A stretch of 30,030 bases of DNA from Clostridiales bacterium mt11. GTDB taxonomy: Bacteria > Bacillota > Clostridia > Tissierellales > Tepidimicrobiaceae. The notes beneath the pieces are model-generated. The model was not told the origin of the DNA and did no database searches. It saw only the letters and a program-made list of their open reading frames with translations. The position numbers and the translations under genes are program-made. The DNA lies in contig LN874945.1 of NCBI GenBank assembly GCA_001282665.1, positions 357,043 to 387,072 on the forward strand, given 5' to 3'. Shown piece by piece: positions 6,990 through 14,079 of the stretch; the stretch's first letter is position 1, and each line of letters begins with the position of its first letter.

Positions 6990-8030
6990 TCACTCTACTG
7001 TAACCGATTCAATAGATGGAAGGACAAACTTTGGAATTTTCTCTGCATTATGGCATGCTATAAGTCCATTATCAAATTGTCTTAAAATAGGTGGTTCTAT
7101 CTCACATTTTTCAGTTGCATAAATACATCTAGGATTAAATCTACACCCAGATGGAGGATTAGATATACTAGGCATATCAAGACTCTTTAAAGGCAACTCT
7201 TTTTCTTGTTTTGCAATCCAAGGATTTGGTATAGGCACTGCACTCAAGAGAGCTTGAAGATAAGGATGCTTTGGATCCTTAATAACCTCTATTACATTAC
7301 CTATTTCTATTAGTTCACCTAGATACATAACTACTATTTTGCCATTTTTTGCTATATACCTTGCAGTAGCTAAGTCATGAGTAATATATACAAATGCTAT
7401 CCCAAGGGTTTTATTTAATCTTGCCATTAAGTTTAGAACTGCTATCCTCAACGATACGTCTATCATCGATACGGGTTCATCTGCTACTATTAACTTTGGA
7501 CTTAAGGATATTGCCCTTGCCATAAGTATCCTCTGTCTTTGTCCACCAGATAATTGATGAGGATATTTGTTTATAAACTGTTCCGGTGGAGTAAGTTCAA
7601 CTGTCGTTAACAATTCACATACCCGTTCATATGCTTCTTTTTTGTCTTTGACAATCTTTTTATGAAGTAGTGGTTCACCAAGGGATTGATAGATTGTTCT
7701 TGCAGGGTTTAATGCAGCATATGAATCCTGCTGTACAATCTGTACGCCGTTTCTATATTCTTCAAACTGCTTTTTATTCATCTTTTTAACATCTATTCCA
7801 TTAAAGAATACTTGTCCTTCAGCAGGATCTAGAAGTCCAGCTATAGCTTTACCTAAAGTAGTCTTACCGCATCCACTTTCGCCAACTAGAGCAACAATTT
7901 CTCCAGAATTAATGTTGAGGCTGACATCATTTACTGCCTTAATTTTTGTAGGTTTTGAAAATAAACCTGTCCTCTTTTCAAATACGATACTAACATCTTT
8001 TAGTTGCATTATAGGTTGATTCTTTATCAT
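6990..8030 (-). CDS. oppF: Oligopeptide ABC transporter ATP-binding protein (OppF/DppF type)
   Basis: The 346-residue ATPase is of normal length for OppF. Walker A is GESGCGKTT (about residues 49-57), the ABC signature is LSGGQRQRI, and Walker B is KLIVADEPVSMIDV with the H-loop ITHDLA. Signature and Walker B are intact, so it should be active. The C-terminal oligopeptide/dipeptide extension holds the family's cysteine pattern (CRFNPRCIYATEKC, then ACHN), which in related Opp/Dpp ATPases can bind an iron-sulfur cluster. It pairs with OppD to power peptide uptake. The ATG overlaps the oppD stop codon in an ATGA arrangement (positions 8027-8030), a sign of translational coupling. Confidence 0.95.
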   Translation of the reverse strand: MIKNQPIMQLKDVSIVFEKRTGLFSKPTKIKAVNDVSLNINSGEIVALVGESGCGKTTLGKAIAGLLDPAEGQVFFNGIDVKKMNKKQFEEYRNGVQIVQQDSYAALNPARTIYQSLGEPLLHKKIVKDKKEAYERVCELLTTVELTPPEQFINKYPHQLSGGQRQRILMARAISLSPKLIVADEPVSMIDVSLRIAVLNLMARLNKTLGIAFVYITHDLATARYIAKNGKIVVMYLGELIEIGNVIEVIKDPKHPYLQALLSAVPIPNPWIAKQEKELPLKSLDMPSISNPPSGCRFNPRCIYATEKCEIEPPILRQFDNGLIACHNAEKIPKFVLPSIESVTVE

Positions 8031-9010
8031 TTCATAACACCTGCCTTATTACAAAGATGACATGCTACTAAATGGTCTGATTCAGCATTTGAAAGCTCTG
8101 GTTTTTTACTTTTACATATATCCATGGCATTATCACATCTTTCATAAAAAGAACATATTGTAGGTTTAATAAGAAGATTAGGAGTCAAACCTATAATTGG
8201 CTTCTTATCTTTTAAATCATCTATTAAAGATGGAGCAGCATTCATTAAATTAACCGTATAAGGGTGAGTTGCTTCTTTAAACATCTTGTAAACATCTCCC
8301 ACCTCAACTACTTCACCTGCATACATAACCCCTATTTTATCAGCAGCCTTAGCTACTACCCCAATATCATGGGTTAAAAGAAGCATGGTTATGCCCATTT
8401 CCTTATGTACTTTTATTAAAATATCGAAAATATAATCCTGAGTTATAACGTCTAGAGCAGTAGTAGGCTCATCTAATATTACAAGTTTTGGATCTAATAA
8501 AAGACTAAATGCAATCATTACACGCTGTTTCATTCCTCCTGATAACTCATGAGGATAGGAATCCAACACCCTTTTAGGATCTAACCTCACAAAATCTAGA
8601 AGTTCTGAAGCTTTCTTTATAATATGGCTTTCTTTTAATCTTGCATCATGTGCCTTTGCGGTTTCAATTATCTGTTCTTTAATAAGCATTACAGGATTTA
8701 GTGCATTTTGAGCTGCTTGAAACACCATGGATACTTCTTTCCATTTGTATTTAATGCTCTCTGTCTTGTCATACTTTAAAATATCCTGACCTTTATAGTA
8801 AATACTTCCTTCCTTTATAATTCCAGGAGAAGATACTACGTTCAACATAGCCATTGCCATAGTGGATTTACCGCTTCCACTTTCACCTACAAGTGCAGTT
8901 ATTTTTCCCTTCTCTACATCAAAGTCAACATTATTCACAGCATGTACTGTGCCATTGCTTAATGGGAATTCAACAGAAAGATTTCTAACTTCAATAATAT
9001 TTTCAGCCAA
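8027..9010 (-). CDS. oppD: Oligopeptide ABC transporter ATP-binding protein (OppD/DppD type)
   Basis: The 327-residue ATPase has Walker A GESGSGKST (about residues 38-46), the Q-loop VFQAAQNALNP, the signature LSGGMKQRV, Walker B KLVILDEPTTALDV and the H-loop LLTHDIG. The C-terminal extension has the typical cysteines (CSFYERCDNAMDIC, ACHLC). It works with OppF on the cytoplasmic side of the OppB/OppC channel. The start is TTG at 9008-9010 with GGGAGAG seven bases upstream. The gene follows oppC by 25 bp. Confidence 0.95.
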   Translation of the reverse strand: MAENIIEVRNLSVEFPLSNGTVHAVNNVDFDVEKGKITALVGESGSGKSTMAMAMLNVVSSPGIIKEGSIYYKGQDILKYDKTESIKYKWKEVSMVFQAAQNALNPVMLIKEQIIETAKAHDARLKESHIIKKASELLDFVRLDPKRVLDSYPHELSGGMKQRVMIAFSLLLDPKLVILDEPTTALDVITQDYIFDILIKVHKEMGITMLLLTHDIGVVAKAADKIGVMYAGEVVEVGDVYKMFKEATHPYTVNLMNAAPSLIDDLKDKKPIIGLTPNLLIKPTICSFYERCDNAMDICKSKKPELSNAESDHLVACHLCNKAGVMK

Positions 9011-9035
9011 TACGTTTCTCTCCCTTCATACAATA

Positions 9036-9884
9036 TTATGAACGCAATCTTGGGTTAAGGGCTTCATCCAATCCATTTGAGAAAAAGATACATGCCATTT
9101 GAAATAATATAATACATAACATTGGTGATAACATATAATAATACCCCTTTGGATTAAATATTCCTCCTGTATTGTTTATAGCAAGATTAAGCATCATACC
9201 CCAATTCGTAGGAGAATATGGTGATAATCCTAAAAGCATCAACCCTACACTTGATGTTATAGCTCCTTGTACTATATGAATAAAGTTTATTGCTAAATAG
9301 GATATTATATTTGGCATTATTTCTTTAAATATAATATATGTATTACTTAACCCCATGGCTTTACACACGACTATAAACTCTCTTTCCTTTAAAGAAAGAA
9401 TCTGTGCTCGTACAGACCTTGCAAGACCTGCCCATGAAAATGCACTTAAAACAATTGCAAACGTTATATTTGATTTAATATTAAATGTAGCTGCTGCTAT
9501 CATCATGAGGGGAAAGGAAGGAATAGTCAAAAATAAATCGGTTAAAAACATTAAAAACACGTCAGCCCATCCACCTATATATCCAGCAGCGGATCCAATT
9601 ATGAATCCTGTTGCCAATGTAAATACTGCAGCATATAAACCAATTGATAGTACATCCGTTGAGCCCTTTATAAGCTGTAAAAATGTATCTCTCCCTGCAT
9701 AATCAGTTCCTAATATATGTTTGAAGGAAGGTTTTTGATATCTTTCCTCATAGTTTACTGTCATATCAACTTCTATAAATACTCCTGCAATAGCCATTCC
9801 AATAAAGAGTATTAGGAGGATAAATCCTACCAATGCCTGTTTGTTTTTAAATATAGCTCCAAAAAATCCTTTCGCTTTATCCAT
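9036..9884 (-). CDS. oppC: Oligopeptide ABC transporter permease (OppC/DppC type)
   Basis: The 282-residue membrane protein has the usual OppC layout. One N-terminal helix (residues 15-36) is followed by an extracellular loop containing HILGTDYAGRDTFLQL, the hallmark of the DppC/OppC family. About five more helices follow, with the cytoplasmic coupling motif EFIVVCKAMGLSNTYIIFKE (the EAA loop). Together with OppB it forms the peptide channel. It starts 6 bp after the oppB stop, with GAGGAG spaced nine bases from the ATG and overlapping the end of oppB. Confidence 0.95.
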   Translation of the reverse strand: MDKAKGFFGAIFKNKQALVGFILLILFIGMAIAGVFIEVDMTVNYEERYQKPSFKHILGTDYAGRDTFLQLIKGSTDVLSIGLYAAVFTLATGFIIGSAAGYIGGWADVFLMFLTDLFLTIPSFPLMMIAAATFNIKSNITFAIVLSAFSWAGLARSVRAQILSLKEREFIVVCKAMGLSNTYIIFKEIMPNIISYLAINFIHIVQGAITSSVGLMLLGLSPYSPTNWGMMLNLAINNTGGIFNPKGYYYMLSPMLCIILFQMACIFFSNGLDEALNPRLRS

Positions 9885-9890
9885 AATAAA

Positions 9891-10892
9891 TCACTCCTCT
9901 AAATTAACTCTTGGATCCAGTTTTGCATATACCATTTCCGCTATAAAGTTTGCAACTATAACTGCAAAACTCGTTACAAAAAGCAATCCCTGCATTATGG
10001 TATAATCACGCTTCACCGCTGCTTCACTCATATAAAAACCTAATCCAGGGTAATTAAATTGGTTTTCTATTAATGCAGAACCTCCAAGCATAAGACCAAA
10101 ACTTATTGCAAGAGAAGTTATCAATGGGAGTAAGGCATTCTTTTTTACATAGTTTTTCATTATGTTCTTCTCAGGTACTCCTCTTACCCATGCTGCCGTT
10201 ATGTAATCTTCTCCTAAAACGCTTACAGCTGTACCTTTCATACTTAAAGCCCACATTCCTACAGATGTGAGTACATAGGTAAGGATTGGAAGTGCCGCAT
10301 GATGAAATACATTTAATATAAATTTAAGATTAAATCCCGGAGTAGCCACAGTTGCATCGTAAGCACCTCTCATTGGAAACAATTTTAGTTTAAAAGAGAA
10401 AACTATCATAAGAATAATAGCAACTAAAAAATTAGGGATGGCACCAGATATTATTGCATAAATTGATATAATAGGATTTAATACACTATCCCGTTTCCAC
10501 GCCATTATAACCCCAAGGTTTATTCCTACAACAAAACTTATCAATAATGCAATGGTGAGCATAAATATAGTCCATGGAAGTGCCTTTCCAAGTATTTTAT
10601 TTACAGTCATATTAGGGTTGTACATAGAGTGACCAAAGTTACCATGAAGTAGACCACCTACATACCTTCCAAATTGTTTTAACATTGGCTCATCTGGATC
10701 ATAGTTAGACATTCCTACTACAAGTTCTCTTGCTTCTTCAAAAGTTATTCCTCTCTGGAGTGCAAGATCCTTTGCCCATTTATCATAAGCATTACCAGGT
10801 GTCATTCGAAGAAGAAAAAAAGTAAATATGGTAGCAGCAAACAAAGTTATTAGAGATATAAGAAAACGTTTTATCATTGTCTTAGCTGACAT
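9891..10892 (-). CDS. oppB: Oligopeptide ABC transporter permease (OppB/DppB type)
   Basis: The 333-residue permease has the family's first helix (RFLISLITLFAATIFTFFLL) followed by RMTPGNAYDKWA, the usual start of the periplasmic segment. It then has the coupling loop GEDYITAAWVRGVPEKNIM and C-terminal helices with ENQFNYPGLGFYMSEAA, all typical of OppB/DppB. The ATG is preceded by AAAGGAGC. It lies 133 bp downstream of oppA, a wide gap for this operon, and that gap holds an 11-bp hairpin that may set the binding protein to permease ratio. Confidence 0.95.
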   Translation of the reverse strand: MSAKTMIKRFLISLITLFAATIFTFFLLRMTPGNAYDKWAKDLALQRGITFEEARELVVGMSNYDPDEPMLKQFGRYVGGLLHGNFGHSMYNPNMTVNKILGKALPWTIFMLTIALLISFVVGINLGVIMAWKRDSVLNPIISIYAIISGAIPNFLVAIILMIVFSFKLKLFPMRGAYDATVATPGFNLKFILNVFHHAALPILTYVLTSVGMWALSMKGTAVSVLGEDYITAAWVRGVPEKNIMKNYVKKNALLPLITSLAISFGLMLGGSALIENQFNYPGLGFYMSEAAVKRDYTIMQGLLFVTSFAVIVANFIAEMVYAKLDPRVNLEE

Positions 10893-10960
10893 ATCCTATT
10901 GCTCCTTTCTAATTAATTTCAATATTGCTACTTATCAATCCAATGATTTTTAAAATAGTA

Positions 10961-11007
10961 GGCATAATTGACTGATTTCTATGGCATTAAACACAATCAA
11001 TTATGCC
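10961..11007 (-). terminator. Hairpin between oppA and oppB
   Basis: An 11-bp perfect stem joins ggcataattga (10961-10971) with tcaattatgcc (10997-11007), with a 25-base loop. On the minus strand it starts 19 bases after the oppA stop and is followed by UACUAUUUUAAAA. It could be a partial terminator or a 3' stabiliser that makes oppA mRNA more abundant than the rest of the operon, as is common for binding-protein genes. Confidence 0.6.
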
Positions 11008-11025
11008 ACACCTATTTAACTATTT

Positions 11026-12930
11026 TTATCTAGGCCAATAGTTTCCATCGACGAAAAATCTATTGGATTGAAATCCTACATTGAGTTCGCAAATCCTATC
11101 GTTAACCTTTGGATCCTCAGCAAATGGCATATTTCTATCGTATTTATCAAATTCATTTTCCATAGGGAAATTGCCATCTATATTCTTTAAGTTTATAAAC
11201 GTTCCATAAGATGTTTGGAACAGATTAACTGCGTAAACGTTCTCATGATAGATATATATTAAATCATTTAATATCTCTAATCTTTCCTTTTCATCTTGAG
11301 TATAGATGTATCTGTCAAGCTCATTATCTACATTTATAGTCTCCCCATCTCTATTTGGAAGTTCAATTACTTCAGGGAAGCCTGTAACTTCTTTCATAGT
11401 ACCTCTATAGGAGCTTCTTAACCCATCCCATGGCTCATTCATATTCCAGTTCATATCCATTAGATAACATGTCATATGATAGTCTTCTCCACTTCTTACT
11501 TCTGTCCAGAACACTGAACTTTCAACAGCCTTTACCTTTGTATCTAATCCGAAGTTAGTAAGTTGTTCAGCAACTACCTGTGCACTATTTAATGTTATAC
11601 CGAAGGATGCATCGGATGCTATTAAAAACTCAGGCTTTTTACCACTTGGGTCTACCCACATTCCATCGCTGCCTCTTTTCCAACCTAAGTCTTCTAAAAT
11701 CTTTTCTGCCTTTTCTTCATTTCTTGTAAAGTCTGTAAGTTTAGTTTCAGGTAAAAGTATTTCTTCTAAAAATGTTGGTGGAAGTCCTGCGGCTGAAATT
11801 TCTTTAAATTCCTTGCCATAGTAGTTTGCAACTTCTCTAACCTTTGTTTTATCAATTATATATGCTATGGCTTTCCTAAACTCAACATTATCAAAAGGTT
11901 CTTTTCTAAGATTGAATAATACCCCATAACTTGCAAGGTCAAATTCTTTATAGTATACAAGGTCTGGATTAGCTGCAAGTGCAGATTCAAGCATGTCCTG
12001 TGTAGGTGAATCCCATGATATATCAAAATCCCCATTTCTTAACATGGCATTACTCTGAGCTATATCAGCAGGAGCTCTTACAAAGTTAACCTTTTCAAAA
12101 TAGACTTTATCTGCTCCATAATAATCTTCATTTTTAACTACTGTCATTAGATTATCATCAACTGATTCAAATTTATATGGACCTGTACCAATTGGAGTAG
12201 GTAACATGAAATTGGTAAAGTCCGTATAGTTAGCATTAAGTGCCTCTTTCTCCTCTTTTGTGAATTCTAAACCAAATGCCTTTCTATCCTTTATATCTGC
12301 GGCAGGTTTAGCTGCTGCTATTATTTCTGCTGCTTTATCAACGTATTCTTTATATATATGGTAAGGTATGGTTCCATTTACATCCTTTGCTATAAGTTTC
12401 ATTCTCATATCTTCAAATAGATATGGTTCTGCCCAGTTAAATACAAATGTATTTTCATCAGGAGTTTCAATACTTGTAGTATACTTTAAAACATCAACAT
12501 TGTTACGAAGCATATAAAATGCCCAGATATCTTTACTTGTAAAAGGTTCTCCATCATGCCACTTTACATCTTTTCTAAGATGAATAATGGTCTTATCTTC
12601 TAAGTTTTCTATGGATTCAGCTAATTGATTATACTGAGTACCTGTACCAACACGTATAATTACAAATAGCCTTTCGTAAAGAAGGTCATTGAGTGAATTC
12701 CATCCACCAGCATTATAATAGTTACCATTAAATGCTGGTGGCTTGTCCCAGGTTCCAGGTATTTGTAAAACCTTTTCCTTATTTACCTTAGGATCTCCCG
12801 GTTCTTTTACAGTTGGTACATTGCTACTTACTTCTGGTTCCTTTTCTCCACCACACCCACTTAAAAGTGTCAATGGAATTACAAACATCAATAACAATGA
12901 TATAGTTTTTATCAACTTTCTATTACTCAA
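11026..12930 (-). CDS. oppA: Peptide ABC transporter substrate-binding lipoprotein (SBP family 5, OppA type)
   Basis: The 634-residue protein has a lipoprotein signal peptide: positive MSNRKLIK, a hydrophobic core and the lipobox LLSGC with the modified cysteine at Cys26. The mature part has the family 5 pattern, including IIHLRKDVKWHDGEPFTSKDI near residue 115 and GTGPYKFESVDDN near residue 245. DNVEFRKAIAYIIDKTKV near residue 350 also belongs to this family. It would be anchored outside the membrane and deliver peptides, here possibly glycopeptides, to OppBCDF. At over 600 residues it is larger than the usual 540, which could reflect a bulky ligand. The start is TTG at 12928-12930 with GGGGGAGG seven bases upstream. 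The 204-bp leader holds several hairpins. Confidence 0.93.
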   Translation of the reverse strand: MSNRKLIKTISLLLMFVIPLTLLSGCGGEKEPEVSSNVPTVKEPGDPKVNKEKVLQIPGTWDKPPAFNGNYYNAGGWNSLNDLLYERLFVIIRVGTGTQYNQLAESIENLEDKTIIHLRKDVKWHDGEPFTSKDIWAFYMLRNNVDVLKYTTSIETPDENTFVFNWAEPYLFEDMRMKLIAKDVNGTIPYHIYKEYVDKAAEIIAAAKPAADIKDRKAFGLEFTKEEKEALNANYTDFTNFMLPTPIGTGPYKFESVDDNLMTVVKNEDYYGADKVYFEKVNFVRAPADIAQSNAMLRNGDFDISWDSPTQDMLESALAANPDLVYYKEFDLASYGVLFNLRKEPFDNVEFRKAIAYIIDKTKVREVANYYGKEFKEISAAGLPPTFLEEILLPETKLTDFTRNEEKAEKILEDLGWKRGSDGMWVDPSGKKPEFLIASDASFGITLNSAQVVAEQLTNFGLDTKVKAVESSVFWTEVRSGEDYHMTCYLMDMNWNMNEPWDGLRSSYRGTMKEVTGFPEVIELPNRDGETINVDNELDRYIYTQDEKERLEILNDLIYIYHENVYAVNLFQTSYGTFINLKNIDGNFPMENEFDKYDRNMPFAEDPKVNDRICELNVGFQSNRFFVDGNYWPR

Positions 12931-13003
12931 TTATAATCCTCCCCCAAATATATACTTTTTTTGATAATACTACAGCACTATGAAATCGTTTTATCACACC
13001 TCC

Positions 13004-13056
13004 CTATTTTAGTAGAAAATAGCAACAATTAAGTTTCAAAATAAATCTTAATTGTT
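13004..13056 (-). other. Two hairpins in the oppA leader
   Basis: Reading the minus strand towards oppA, a perfect 10-bp stem (13047-13056 with 13024-13033, 13-base loop) is followed at once by a 7-bp stem, CTATTTT/AAAATAG (13016-13022 with 13004-13010). An unused GGGAGGTG comes next, with no start codon at a suitable distance. No long U-run follows either stem. They may be processing or stability elements between gntR and oppA. Confidence 0.4.
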
Positions 13057-13104
13057 AATGATACAAATAATCTAACGTCTTTTATGTAGTTTCGTACTGA
13101 TGTT

Positions 13105-13152
13105 ATGTCGTCATTACCAGTCTTATTAAAAAATTTATTTTTTTAATAAGAC
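13105..13152 (-). promoter_or_regulatory. Conserved hairpin plus 17-nt tail (copy A)
   Basis: A perfect 14-bp inverted repeat (13120-13133 with 13139-13152, five-base loop) overlaps the last codons and the stop of gntR. The invariant 17-mer ACTGGTAATGACGACAT (minus strand, 13105-13121) overlaps the last two bases of the stem and continues past it. The whole unit recurs after the gntR remnant at 1785-1832 with base changes that mostly keep the pairing. This suggests an RNA element at the junction between regulator and transporter genes. Confidence 0.6.
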
Positions 13153-13863
13153 ATGATAGGTAAACTTATCACCCCTTGCAATTCCCTTAGTATATTCGAT
13201 TATGCTCTCATTTTCATGAGTAATTCTCTCTATCATCATACTTGGCATATCTGGCAAATATTGTAGTAGCTTAGCTTCATCCTGTCTAGTTAGTACAGAT
13301 TGAAATATTTCCTCAGCACAAGTAAAGATAGCATTATATCTTTTTGTAAAGATATCATACATTGCATTTTCTTGTAAATCTTTTTTAGTTAGTCCCGGGA
13401 ATCTCTTACATGGTACATGGCTTGTTTCAAGCATCATAGGTTCATCATCTGCAAGTCTCAATCTTGTAAATACATATATCCTTTCTCCAGTATGTATTTT
13501 CATTTTTTTTGCTAGTTCTTCACCACATTCTACTATGTTAAAATCTAAAACAGTAGAAGAAGGTATCTTTCCAATTCTTTTCATCTCTTCTGTAAAACTA
13601 TAGAATTTTAACAAATCCTGCTTAAACTTCTCTGGAGAAACGAAAGTACCTTTTCCATGGATTCTATAAATATATCCTTCCTTTTCCAGTTCCTGTATTG
13701 CCTGTCTTACAGTAGATCTACTTACATTATAGGTTTCACACAACTCTCTTTCTGAAGGCAACTGATCGTTCTCCCTTAAATTACCTTCTCCTATGGTTTC
13801 TAATATTATATCCATTAGTTGATAGTATAGAGGAATCCTGCTGTCTTTATCTATATTTTTCAT
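13135..13863 (-). CDS. GntR-family transcriptional regulator, NagR/DasR (HutC-UTRA) type
   Basis: The protein has about 242 residues. The N-terminal winged helix-turn-helix reads LPSERELCETYNVSRSTVRQ (about residues 36-55) and ends with YRIHGKGTFVS, the standard GntR wing. The C-terminal UTRA domain includes ERIYVFTRLRLADDEPMMLE, typical of regulators that bind phosphorylated amino sugars (NagR/YvoA, DasR). A dre-like operator abuts its own -10 box, so it should repress itself and the opp operon, and from the second copy of the promoter the agaS-PTS operon. The GTG at 13872 lies inside the AAGGTGA ribosome binding site; the ATG at 13863, five bases beyond, is the better start. Its likely inducer is GlcNAc-6-P, GalNAc-6-P or galactosamine-6-P, by analogy only. 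Confidence 0.9.
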   Translation of the reverse strand: MKNIDKDSRIPLYYQLMDIILETIGEGNLRENDQLPSERELCETYNVSRSTVRQAIQELEKEGYIYRIHGKGTFVSPEKFKQDLLKFYSFTEEMKRIGKIPSSTVLDFNIVECGEELAKKMKIHTGERIYVFTRLRLADDEPMMLETSHVPCKRFPGLTKKDLQENAMYDIFTKRYNAIFTCAEEIFQSVLTRQDEAKLLQYLPDMPSMMIERITHENESIIEYTKGIARGDKFTYHVLLKK

Positions 13864-13890
13864 ATTCATCACCTTAAACTATATTGTCTT

Positions 13891-13905
13891 ACTGGTCCGT
13901 ACCAT
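13891..13905. promoter_or_regulatory. dre-like operator in front of gntR
   Basis: ACTGGTCCGTACCAT (plus strand) is identical over 15 bases to the operator at 1982-1996. It starts one base after the -10 box of the gntR promoter, so the regulator should repress itself and the downstream opp operon. Confidence 0.82.
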
Positions 13906-13906
13906 C

Positions 13907-13935
13907 ATAATATACTATTATGCAATCGTTGTCAA
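13907..13935 (-). promoter_or_regulatory. gntR-opp operon promoter with overlapping cre site
   Basis: On the minus strand TTGACA (13930-13935), 17 bp and TATTAT (13907-13912) form a near-consensus sigma-A promoter. TGCAATCGTTGTCA at 13921-13934 (plus strand) fits the relaxed cre pattern TGNAANCGNWNNCA and covers most of the -35 box. Both glucose (CcpA) and amino-sugar control are therefore likely. Confidence 0.8.
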
Positions 13936-14011
13936 CTTCTAAATTTAAAATTTAATAAGTTAGTTATCATTAATTTTGGCACAACAATACGCCTAATTTT
14001 CTATTAAAAAA

Positions 14012-14035
14012 GAACCAACCTCTAAGGATTGATTC
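14012..14035 (-). terminator. Intrinsic terminator after the subtilase gene
   Basis: In the minus-strand RNA GAATCAATCCT pairs with AGGTTGGTTC around a three-base loop, with one bulge and G-U pairs, and is followed by UUUUUU. It lies about 45 bp after the subtilase stop. A very similar terminator is at 29166-29189. Confidence 0.75.
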
Positions 14036-14079
14036 TCCTTCATTTTAAATAAATTAACAGCTTGAATTCCAAGCTTAAA

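Noticed and set aside
9355..9702. 115-codon open frame on the plus strand
   Set aside because: It lies fully inside oppC in antisense, has no ribosome binding site and no recognisable motif, while oppC on the other strand is a clear family member.
12997..13006. Leader peptide gene behind an unused GGGAGGTG
   Set aside because: No ATG, GTG or TTG at a usable distance opens more than three codons.
12931..13134. Riboswitch in the oppA leader
   Set aside because: Several hairpins are present, but none forms the conserved core of a riboswitch I know, and no expression platform with a U-run terminator is seen.
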